Assembly (NCBI GenBank): GCA_963971575.1
Contig: OZ020622.1
Span: forward strand, 15,378,879 to 15,442,878
Source of the DNA: Liopterus haemorrhoidalis
Taxonomy: Eukaryota; Arthropoda; Insecta; Coleoptera; Dytiscidae
Direction of reading: 5' to 3'
DNA length: 64,000 nucleotides
Shown piece by piece: positions 42,257 to 52,200 of the stretch; position 1 is the stretch's first letter; each line of letters begins with the position of its first letter. Below the pieces are notes generated by a model, which was given only the letters and a program-made list of their open reading frames with translations, was not told where the DNA came from and made no database searches. Both the position numbers and the translations under genes were made by a program.

Positions 42257-42924
42257 ATTGTAAGTGGGTACAGTACCAATTTGCCAATGATCACATATTC
42301 TATTATCAATTTCTATTTAAATAATGTTCTATATTTATGAAACTTTATGTAATAAATTACTCCCTCCGTCCGAAAATATGATATACATTTCTTAAAAAAA
42401 TGTGGGATTAACGAAAGTAATATTATCTTGATCTTTTTTTGTTTTTATTTCTAAATAGCAAATGGCGCGCAAATAGTTTTGCATATATCAAAATTAAAAT
42501 GACACCCGCTGTTCTAACAAAATGGAGAATTTTGATTGTGTTAAATTACAAGAAAAAAGTTTCAAATCGACTTAAATCACAACCGCCAAATAGTTCAGAT
42601 TTTAATGTATTGGACCTTGGCTTTTTCAATTCTATACAATCCTTACAACATGTAGCTTCACTTTACAATCAATGAACTGATTTAATGCGAAGAAAATGTA
42701 TTTAATGCATTAAACATACAAACCCTTGATAATGTTTTTCTGACATTGCAAACTTATCTACAGTACCTAGACAAAATATTATAACCACTTACAAAAACAA
42801 CTGTTTATTAAAAATGCCGACATATAATCATATGCTACTTTATTTATTTCTTTAACATATCGTGTATTTATTAAAAGATAAGCTATTTTAAACATCTTCA
42901 ACTCTGTATTTTTATTCTGAGACT

Positions 42925-43183
42925 GATTTGCAAGAACAAAAAGTACCGATTTTGTCCTGGCCAGGTAACTCGCCGGATATCAATCCTATCGAAAATGTTT
43001 GGAACCTCCTGAAAAGACTTGTTTATGATTTAAATAATACTAATAATCAAGTTAATAGATAATATTAAAAACGTATGGCATGGCTCTCCACGAATTGAAA
43101 ATTGTATTAGGGCATGTATTGAGAGTATGCCTCCAAGAATTGCGGCAATAATAAAAGCAAAGGGGGGCAACACAAAATATTAA
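42925..43183 (+). pseudogene. Tc1 transposase C-terminal fragment
   Basis: The frame reads QKVPILSWPGNSPDINPIEN and VWNLLKRLVYDLNN, the D/E-containing C-terminal signature of Tc1 transposases (WPGNSPDxNPIEN). It stops at 43060. After a frameshift, VWHGSPRIENCIRACIESMP continues to a stop at about 43183. The N-terminal two thirds are missing. Confidence 0.85.
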
Positions 43184-43285
43184 AAAACATTTTATAAATG
43201 TACTAAAATAATTTGAAATAATAAAATACAAAATAAAAATAAAATTGGTGTATTACTATTTTGTTGATTTTGTGTAAAACAATGA

Positions 43286-44196
43286 TTTTTAGGGTTTTGT
43301 AGGTATGACCAAAAAACCCTTATACCGTCATTTTGCCGTCTGTCTGTCTGTCTGTTCGGTAAAAAATGTAGCCAAACGGCTAAACCTAGAGAGTTGAAAT
43401 TTGGCATGCTTATACAACTCTTTGACCCGCACATAGGAAAAATTCTAAAACATCTAAAAAACATACCCCCCTAAAAATATAAACAAATATGTGCTCATCG
43501 AAAACAAAAATATTTTTTTTAAATTCTGAGTAGGGTATCAAATGAAAGCCCTTAGTACGTGGTTTAACGACCAAATTTTTATTTTTGCAAAATAAATTAT
43601 TTTGATGCGATTTTTGCCAAATTGTGCAAAAAAATTTTTGTCCCACACCCTGTAGCCCAGATGGTTTAAACTAAAAATCTAAAAAAATTCTAAGTAATGT
43701 ATATTAGTGTGAACCGAAATAGTACAACAGGAATTTTTGATCAGATTATGTTTTCGGAAAATAACGCATTTTTTGTGGTTTTTGGTTCACAAAGTACAAA
43801 AGTTATACCAATGTAAGACACTCACATGCAAGGCGTGCGATAGCGTAATGGTTAGAGCACTGGTGTCGTAAGCTAAAATGCGCTGGAAACGAAGGGTTTC
43901 GAGTTCGAGTACGGAGTGAATTTTATTTTTTGTTTTTTTTTTGCATTTTTATTGTTGAAATTATTTTGTCAAAATTCTAGTTATATTTTGACAAATGTTG
44001 CATTTAATTTTTAAGAACGTATATTTAATAACCAGTCTTATTATATGATTAACAGACGATACATTATTTAAAAAATATCGTTCATTTTGCCGTGATTACT
44101 ACAAAGTAAAATTTGTCCTACACACTTAGCATGCCGCCTTCACTTATTATATACCTGCGAAACCCTGAAATGTGTGAATATTCACACTTCACATCA
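43286..44196 (+). mobile_element. HINE-like element, copy H6, inside Tc1
   Basis: It starts TTTTTAGGGTTTTGTAGGT, has GTCTGTCTGTCTGTT, and ends TACCTGCGAAACCCTGAAAT, hairpin GTGTGAATATTCACAC, TTCACATCA. It is the innermost and so the youngest layer of this nest. The 3' module (GCCGTGATTACTACAAAGTA) is shared with H1, H3 and H4. Confidence 0.8.
43831..43917 (+). ncRNA. tRNA-like Pol III cassette in HINE copy H6
   Basis: TAGCGTAATGGTTAGAGCAC (43841-43860) is an exact A-box/D-arm match. TGGTGTCGTAAGC follows, resembling the anticodon arm of tRNA-Thr(CGT). A B-box-like GAGTTCGAGTAC is at 43901-43912, then T-runs. The region between the arms is about 15 nt longer than in a tRNA. Confidence 0.55.
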
Positions 44197-44345
44197 ATTT
44201 TTTAAAACATCATAAGTGGTTATAATATTTTGTCTAGGTACTGTAGAAGCAACCATGTTAGCAAAAGGAGGGAATTCCTATAAGATTCCGCGAATTCATA
44301 AGGCAAAACTTCATCGTAAGAGACGACTACAAACATTATCATGTT

Positions 44346-44671
44346 CAGAGCCGGCGCAAGGGTCTGCGGCGCCCGCATGCAAGATTTAATTGAACGCCCT
44401 TAAGTAGGGCAATTAGCTTTATTCGAAATCTTTCCTTAAAAAAAAGGTCCTCACTTCTAAATTCCAAGTGGAGACCTAAAAAAAAGGTCCTTACTTTTTC
44501 ATTTTAAGTGAAGACCTAAAAAAAGGTCCTCACTTCTAAAATTACATTTCACTATCTTACTTTTATAATCATTTGGTCATTTAGCGCCCTTTTATATCTC
44601 ACGTCAGCGCCCCCCTCGCAGTAGCGCCTGAATGCACCGCATGCCTTGCATGCCCGTCAGCGCTGGCTCTG
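44346..44671. mobile_element. hAT-like MITE, ends CAGAGCCGGCGCAAG
   Basis: Ends CAGAGCCGGCGCAAG and CAGCGCTGGCTCTG; flanks ATCATGTT and ATAATGTT match at 7 of 8 bases. Three units of the GGTCCTCACTTCTAAA minisatellite lie at about 44445-44545. Confidence 0.8.
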
Positions 44672-44696
44672 ATAATGTTCCATACAAGCTGTGGAG

Positions 44697-44960
44697 CAGT
44701 AGCGGACTAAGCCTTTGCCGGGCCTAAGACATTTTTGATTTACGGGCCCTCAACCTATGTTTTTTTTAAAAAAGGTCCTTACCTCCCAAAAACAAGGTCC
44801 TCACCTCCCAAATCCAAGTGGAGAGCAAAAAAAAAGGTCCTCACCTCCCAAATCCAACTGAAGAACAAAAAAAAAGGTCCTCACCTCCCAAATCAGGGCC
44901 CTTGAAAATTACGGGCCCAAGACAAATATCTTTTTTGTCTAAGGGGATAATCCGTCACTG
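44697..44960. mobile_element. hAT-like MITE, ends CAGTAGCGGACTAAGCC
   Basis: Ends CAGTAGCGGACTAAGCC and GGATAATCCGTCACTG, perfect 8-bp duplication CTGTGGAG (44689-44696, 44961-44968). Four units of the GGTCCTCACCTCCCAAATCC minisatellite fill the middle, flanked by GGGCCC motifs. Confidence 0.9.
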
Positions 44961-45143
44961 CTGTGGAGACAGCTATGTCCTCGTTAAATTAAAATTTAAT
45001 TTAAAGTTAAGTTAAATTGTGTAATATTCATTGTTTTACTCAATATTTGTAACTATTTCATAAATAAAATCATTCTAATTAATTAAAATTGTAAATGTTT
45101 ATCATATTTTTGGACAAGAAAAAAAAAAAAAAATCAAAATGTA

Positions 45144-45877
45144 GGGGAAGCCGAGGCATAACGGACACCTTAAGGATTATCTTTAATAAAATCTTAAGGA
45201 ATATCGTAAAAAATTTCGAAATACTTTTATTCGTAACATGATTTATTGTTTAATTATTACAGACAGTAAAAAAACTTAGAAAAATACAAAAATAAATGTT
45301 ATGACGATATAAAAAAAGCTTCCTTGTGCTCATTTTGCCCCGGTGTCGGGGCAGAATGAAGACGGGCGTACAATGAACAGACGTGAGCAATGTTCCCTCT
45401 AATTTTTTCGGTGACTGCGCGGTTCAGAAGTATATGGGAGCAAAAATGTTCAAAACGTATGTCAAACTGTGCAAGTAGGGGGGTCTTGTGACAGGACCCC
45501 CTTGTTTGAAGTAAAAAAATTTGCCCATTGTGCGCAAAATACAAAATCGGCTGCGCAACTTTCGAAAAATTTTGGCCACGCACCCGCGCAGCTTAGAGGG
45601 AACATTGCACGTGAGTGTATCCCTCATCTTCTCCAGGGCAAGAACAATATGGCCACATGCTCTGCACTGGAGCAATCAACATCTGGATATGTGTGAAAAA
45701 TATATCAACACAGCAAAAAACACGTTTCACCAATTTACAAAATGTAAACGCCAGCTCTCAGTCATACAACCACTCTCGGAAGACACTAGCGAAGTACTGA
45801 ACGTGATTAGAATGCACCAAAACATGGCATGCTTTAACAGCAAAAAAGAGGGGAGCCCGTTATGCCCCGGCTTCCCC
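45144..45877. mobile_element. TA-flanked element, ends GGGGAAGCCGAGGCATAACG
   Basis: GGGGAAGCCGAGGCATAACG is mirrored by CGTTATGCCCCGGCTTCCCC, with TA on both sides. Tc1/mariner or pogo group by target site. A hAT-like MITE (45388-45607) lies inside. No conserved transposase motif was found in its open frames. Confidence 0.75.
45388..45607. mobile_element. hAT-like MITE, ends CAATGTTCCCTCTAA
   Basis: Ends CAATGTTCCCTCTAA and TTAGAGGGAACATTG; flanks GACGTGAG and CACGTGAG match at 7 of 8 bases. GCGCAAC/GCGCGGTT motifs lie inside, as in the widespread CAGTGTTCCCTCTAA hAT group. Confidence 0.8.
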
Positions 45878-46104
45878 TATACCATATTTTCGGACGGAGG
45901 TAGTATTTTATATTTAAACACATATTAGACGTACGTAAGGTTGGACTTTTAATGGTGGCGATTATTCTATTGGCCAACTATTCTAAAACAATAACTGTCA
46001 CTTCTCAATACCGTAAACTGGGACCATACTCTATGATTCTAAAATAAAGGGGATATGAATGGTAAAGGATTGTAAATGGAATTTAAGTTGATATTAAATA
46101 TAAA

Positions 46105-46115
46105 TTTATTTTATT
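46105..46115 (-). terminator. CDC16 polyadenylation signals
   Basis: Two overlapping AATAAA hexamers on the minus strand (46110-46105 and 46115-46110) lie about 105-115 bp after the CDC16 stop codon, a plausible 3' UTR length. Confidence 0.55.
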
Positions 46116-46135
46116 TATAAAACAATTATTTATAA

Positions 46136-46208
46136 AAGGAACACTCTTATACAATGTATCTGTAATTCATTTTTCACTTAATTGTTTTTGAAAATAAGAG
46201 TGTTCCTT
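46136..46208 (-). promoter_or_regulatory. Perfect 15-bp stem-loop in the CDC16 3' UTR
   Basis: AAGGAACACTCTTAT (46136-46150) and ATAAGAGTGTTCCTT (46194-46208) are exact reverse complements with a 43-nt loop, starting about 10 bp after the stop codon. It could be an RNA element or the ends of a tiny insertion. Confidence 0.5.
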
Positions 46209-46218
46209 ATTCTTACAT

Positions 46219-49200
46219 TTATGATTTTTCATTGTCGAAACTCATACTCATTTCATTATTGTCATCTTCGTTCTGAAGATTAGTTTCATCGTTCGTTTCT
46301 TCTGTTTCAGTAACAACAGACTCTTCTATCATAGGCATTTTAGCACATTTTGTTGAGATGAAATCAGGTAGCACATCTGGACAACCTACAAATAGAAAAT
46401 ACTGTATATTTTATGTTGTAATACTTCTGGTGAGTTTGCTGGTGTAAACGGACTTTGACATATCCATGTAAATAAATTCTATAATTTTTAACAAAATGAG
46501 AATTAATAAAACTCATTGGGCCATGTTAATAATCTTTTACTAAATCTTAGTAGCACTACTAAGACAACTATACTAAGCGTTACTAAAAATGGATGCTCAT
46601 AATACAAAATTATTGTTAGTTGTGAGTGCTTAGTAAATTGTAATTAGTAGGGCAGATTTAGAAGTGCGGAGAGGCTGTATTAAATGATATTAAAATAGTG
46701 ATGTGTCCATAATATTGATTTATTTTAATCATATATATGAGAGATTTGAAGGATGTTCGTGAAATGCATGAATTACAAAATCAATTACTAAGAAACATTT
46801 ATAATAAAAGAAAAATGTATTAGAATCATCAAGTGAAGAATTAAATATACATAAGTGTTAATATTTTGAAATTATGTCAGAACAACAGACATGACATGTT
46901 ATAATTCTTCCCAAGAATCTGACTTTTTACCTGCAAATGCTGGTACCTCATCCACTAATTGTTCTATAACATAGTTTAACATGGTAGTACTAAAAGTATC
47001 GTCTCTTCTTAATCCTAAAGCTCTGTGGAACCAGTCGACAGCTTCCAAAGTCCGTCCCATTAAAGAATTTGTAAAACCAATCGCAGAATATGTACTTGCA
47101 TTTTGTGGAGACAACACTAAAGCCTAAAAAGAATAATTTAATTAAAAATAACATAAAATAGAAATCTTTTTTTCTTTTCAAGCATGCTAGAACTAGTGGA
47201 GCTAAATACACACGGCTGCACCTCAAACCCTGGCAATTATTATTATTATTATTATTATAACAAATAAGGAAGTAAAGTAAAAACAAAATACAGTCAGCGC
47301 TCGCTTAACGTACATCCGCTTAACGTACGTTCGATGATACGTACATGATTAATTACGGATCCTATGTTCGAACGAACGTACACGTTGTTCGTACGAACGT
47401 ACATCGCGTAACATGGAGATGTCGCTTTTATACGTACGTACACATTGTCCGCGCGAACGTACACCGTGTCACACGAAAACGTCGTTTTCGTATTTGATAT
47501 GGCAACTTTATGGTTAAAAAAAGGGAAAAGAAATAGCACACAATGTATAATGTATAATCGGATTCACGAAAAATGTCCGATTATTAAATGACGGGACCGC
47601 ATTTAATTTTGAAAGAGTAAACTTAACGTAAAATTTGTTTGAATAAAACTTGCAGATTTTAAAATTTTCTATAAGAAAAAGATTCTTACATTTTTTTTTT
47701 TTTTTTCATGAATGATTATTTGCAAGATATTGAAGTTTATTAATTTAATGCCCCTAATATTTTCGTAAATCCGAATAGAACAGTAAACACGTAGTACTAA
47801 CATATAAATACATGTTAAAAAAATAAAAATAAACCATACATTATATAAAATAAACATGTTTAGAAAAATAAATAAGTACTTAAAAAATTATTATTTTTTG
47901 TTTTTAATTAGAAATTTGTCCATTTTCAATTGCACCGCAGTTTTCTTTTTGTCTTGATATAAAAGTTTATAAGAAGTGGTGCTATTGCGTATATGTATTA
48001 TTAACAACACTGAAACTTCTATCACTATCCGGGTCCGAATTCTCCGATAGTGTCAATGAGTTCTTCCATTTTGCCTAATATTCCACTTACTGTTTTTAGT
48101 TGTGTATCGGTTATTTCCTTCTCGGTTTTTGGGTCTTCTTTTTCAGTTCTCATTTGCTCTTGTAGTTCTAATAACTCATTAGTTGTGAGTTCGTCCGCAT
48201 GTGATTCTAACAAATCGTTAATATCTTCAGTGTCCATGTTCAGTTCCATTTTTTTTTAAATACATGTGAATACACTGCTGTGTATTCAAACACAGAAAAA
48301 CACTCGTAAATACGTGTACATATTGGGCTGCGTTCAACGTATTTACTGATTCTTCTCTGTAAGTGTGAGTGAAGGGGGAAAATTGAAAGATAGAAGTTGG
48401 TATCACTGTATTTCAAGCTTCATACGCATATCTTGCCTAAATATAACTTCAAAACAATCAAATAATATTGGTCATTTATACAAAAAAAATGTACGTTCGT
48501 GCGAACAAATGTACGTTCATATGAACATAGGGACGGAAAGTATGTACCAATTACTCGTATTTACATGCATTTATACGGAAATATACCGTCCGCTTAACGT
48601 ACGGGAATCTGTGTACGCACTGTGTACGTTAAGCGGGCGTTGACTGTACCAAGAGCCTTTTTTTGAAATAAAATTTTTTAAATATCAGGAAACAATTGAC
48701 ATTCTTTTTTCAAATCCTTTATTTCAAATATTCTTAGATCAGTTACCTGGTGATGATACTGAAGCGATTCTTCATATTTCTTAAGTTTTCTACATGTATG
48801 TCCTAAATTATTCAACAATGGCTCCCATTTTTCAACCATATATGAATCCTGTGTACTCCTAACTCTGTTAAAAGCATCTTTAAAATGCTTTTCTGCTGCT
48901 TTATAACTAAAAATATATAGTTAAAATATTTAATTTGGGTAAAAAATAAGTAACTTACTCTGTATTTTGGAAAGCTATAACTCCCATTTCATGCATTACA
49001 AACGGATCATCTGGAGCAATATTTTGGGCCTGCTGGAAAAATTTATCAGCTAAACGAATATTGTTTGTAAGACCACATTCAAGACCAATATATAATAAAG
49101 GCAAATGACATCCTTTCATTAATTGTGAAGCTTTAAAATAGGCAGCCATAGCTTGATCGTGTTCATTTTCAACAGCGAATGAATGTCCATATGCCAACCA

Positions 49201-52200
49201 AGCTGGTCCGAACAATCTGTCTAACGTTGTAGCTTTGGATAAAAATCTTCTAGCTGGATCACTTTTACCTAAAACATATTTTATACTTATTTGTGGAGTT
49301 AAAAAAAAAAAAAAAAAAAGATCTTACCTATGACGTAATAGTAACAACCTACAGCAAACCATGATATTGCTAAATCAGGGTATAAGTCCACTAATTTATG
49401 AGCTAATGAGAAAAGACCTGAAAAAAAATTGTGTTCTTAGGATCACGCGGTAGAAGTGAAACATACGTGGGAAAGATAGTAGCTACAGTCTGTTCCAAAC
49501 GGTTAAGCGGAACTAAATGGGAATTTAGTTCTTTTAGGTTGTCACGAGAAGGAACCTTGCTTGGGTTATTTAATTTTTCACGTTGGGATGTCAAAATTAA
49601 ATATTTTTTTTTATATTTTAATGACAAAAAAATAAATAAATGGGAAATTTGTATTAAGAATGACACAAAAAATCAAAATATAAAGAAAATGACATTTTAA
49701 AATGATATTAACCTTAACCAAAAAATGTTTATTGTAAGAATGATTTACAAAGCTTAAACAAAACGGCTGAAAGGCACGATTTAAACGATGAAAGTAACTA
49801 GATTGCAAAATCTAGTTCCGCTTAATCGTTTGGAACAGACTGTATCATAAGTATGGAAACTTTTTATTTTCTTAATAAAAATTAAATTGTTATAGATATT
49901 TTCTTTTCTTGTTATTTGTACATAATTCACGAGAAAAAAGAAATATTTTGCAACAATTAGAATAAATTATATTTACATATTCAAAATTTTACATTGAAAT
50001 ATTAAATTGCACCTGGCCAAAAAGTATGGAAACCTTATCAAACATACTCTACTATGCAATAAACAGATTGTTGAATTGAAGATTTTAGTATAAAACTTAT
50101 TCATTATTACATTAATAATATCTTTGAAATTATTTTGCAATGGTCCAATATTAATTCGGACACCGTTATTTTGGACGTTTGCCATTGCTGATAGTACTAG
50201 GCTAGAATAGTACAATATAATGAGTATTAGTATCAAAAAGATACTTACTTTTTGAAAATAATACTTCATGAGTATATAAAATATATTCGGACATTTCGGA
50301 AACTGCTCAACAATCTGTTTCCGTCTTCAGCGATCACAAGAAGTGATATACATTAAAATTTTCTTCGAGTTTTTATACCGGGTATTGTAAGTGTGGGACC
50401 AGGTTATAGGTGTGTTGCTATTGGTTGGGTGGTTGGGATCAGCTATAGGTAGGGACGGGACTACCTGCGGAGGATTAACGACCAGATTAAGGTTGTTTGT
50501 CACATTATTGTGTGGTAATATATTTTATATACTCATAAATTATTATATCTTTTTGATACTAATACTTATTATATTGTACTTTTCTAGCCTAGTACTATCA
50601 GCAATGGCAAACGTCTAAAATAATGGTGTCCGCATTATTCTATTGACGTGTTTTACAGTACCATGCCTCAGAAAAAATATTATTCTTGCGTTGTAAAAAC
50701 AAAAATTATTCAATTATACCACAGTGGCAATAAACCGTGACATTTATAAAATTTTAAAAATACCAAAAGGTACGATTTCAAAAATTATAAAGATATTTAA
50801 TGATGTGAGGCACCGTGGACGTTAAATTAAAAAAATCACACATTTCTTATCAGTAATTTTTTATTAGTGATCAAAAATGATCGTGAAATTACACGAATTT
50901 CACTTCAATTAGGACTAAAATTTGATTGAAAGGAACATCCTCTTAACAAGAACATAGCTGCGTATCTATAAGACTAACATTAGTCTTATAAATACGCAGC
51001 TCATACGTTAGCACTTATAGGTAACATAATACATACGTTATTTAGTACAAATTTATTCCGTAGAATAGTGTTTTACCTTGAATTTAGTGGGCTTTTAGTA
51101 ACATGACGGTTATTTTCGAACAGCCTGTATAATGCTGATTAACATGCACTGTCTGTTTGGTAGAAAATATGGTATTTTAATTTTTAAGTGTTTTTTTAAA
51201 AGTATCTAGCTGTATCTAGATATTTTTTTAAATGCATCTATTACAACACTGTTTCCTACATTCATTTTGATATATTAAATAAAATACATAAGCATGACTC
51301 AAGTTGCATTTATATGTATATAACAAAAGTTTCCATACTTATGGCCACTACTGTATATAATACTTCTATATAGCGCACGCTTATCTTACTACATTGGCAA
51401 AATGTCTGGCGACGAAATAAGACGGAAAAATGGTTTCTCAGTTTAAACTGCTAGGAATGTATATATGCGCATGACCAAAATGACAGGGAATTTTAGATTT
51501 ATAAAAGCATTACCAACAGAAGGAAATGAAAATGTTCATTCTAATTAGTGCTGGGAACCGAAACCGGTTTTTCGGGTACCCGGTTCCGGTTTTCGGGTAA
51601 AACCGGGTTTGTAATTTTCGCGTTACCCGGATACCCGGTTCCGATTACCCGGTTCCAAATAACCGGTTCCGGATACCCGGTTCCGATTACCCGGTTCCGA
51701 ATTGCCGATTCCGGATACCCGGTTTCAGATACCCGGCTTCGAATACCCGGTTCCAGATACGCGATTCCGAGTTCCCTGATTGAAACTTGATATTTAGTAC
51801 AGGAATACCAGATGTTTAAAATTACAAAATTTTACGATAGTAGGTACCTACTTAGGAATTTCCAAATTCCAAACATCTTGTGTTAGATGAAAACGAGATA
51901 CCTATTTAGAATTTAGAGTATTCATTCATATTTTGTCTTTAATAATGACAACAAATCCTTGGCCTCGCAAATCCTAGCGCCGGCCCTGGTACAGAGTCTG
52001 ACTATTGGAGAATTTTGATAAGAATTCGTGTTCGCAAAAGGTATACAAAGAAGCGAAGAAGATCGCGTATTGTACACTGGAACATTAATAGTGATTTTGT
52101 AGTTCAACACATGATAATAGATTATTAAGAATTTTATGCAAAATATTCATGTCAGTCAAAGTGCGACGATCCTTTAGTGTGAGAAAATTAAACTCGGCGC

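Larger units (their letters stand above)
42761..44243 (+). mobile_element. Tc1-like element inserted in the DD39D transposase
   Basis: Perfect 31-bp inverted ends (beginning CAGTACCTAGACAAAATATT) at 42761-42791 and 44213-44243, flanked by TA at 42759 and 44244. Perfect ends indicate a recent insertion. It carries a broken transposase and the HINE copy H6. Confidence 0.9.
42514..44330 (+). pseudogene. DD39D mariner-like transposase, C-terminal part, interrupted by Tc1
   Basis: Open from about 42514: KKVSNRLKSQPPNSSDFNVL, then DLGFFNSIQSLQ, the region of the last catalytic aspartate in plant-type mariner transposases. After a stop and frameshift come TLDNVFLTLQTYLQ (42724-42766) and, beyond the Tc1 insertion, TMLAKGGNSYKIPRIHKAKL from about 44255. 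These match the usual order of the C-terminus (..NKIFLTLQ.., ..KIPHM..). N-terminal and central catalytic parts are absent. A second fragment is at 3104-3333. Confidence 0.75.
42360..45903 (+). mobile_element. Mariner-like (DD39D) element with Stowaway-like ends, heavily nested
   Basis: Inverted ends CTCCCTCCGTCCGAAAATAT and ATATTTTCGGACGGAGGTAG are flanked by TA (42358-42359, 45904-45905). CTCCCTCCGTCC is the hallmark of plant Stowaway MITEs and their DD39D mariner partners. The interior holds a broken DD39D transposase, a Tc1 element containing a HINE copy, two hAT-like MITEs and a further TIR element. Confidence 0.8.
49474..51355 (+). mobile_element. Tc1-like element in CDC16 intron 5
   Basis: The right end TTTCCATACTTATGGCCACT (to about 51355) is mirrored at the left by CATAAGTATGGAAAC, with its outermost bases split by the MITE at 49486-49842. 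Contains an N-terminal transposase remnant and a 130-bp inverted repeat. Boundaries at the left are approximate. Confidence 0.6.

Noticed and set aside
39060..43464. Repeated minus-strand frames sharing RQTDRRQNDGIRVFWSYLQN
   Set aside because: They are antisense translations of the conserved 5' end and GTCT microsatellite of the HINE family. Nucleotide, not protein, conservation explains the similarity.
30439..43917. Functional tRNA genes at the A/B-box modules
   Set aside because: Spacing and stem pairing do not give a proper cloverleaf, and all lie at the same position in a repeat family. They are reported as tRNA-like cassettes instead.
45521..45928. 135-codon plus-strand open frame
   Set aside because: It crosses the right end of a hAT-like MITE and both the inner and outer TIR ends, so it is a chance reading across transposon junctions.
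49403..49700. Open frames over the MITE at 49486-49842, and similar frames at 55124 and 55476
   Set aside because: They recur because the MITE family recurs; they are non-coding copies in both orientations.
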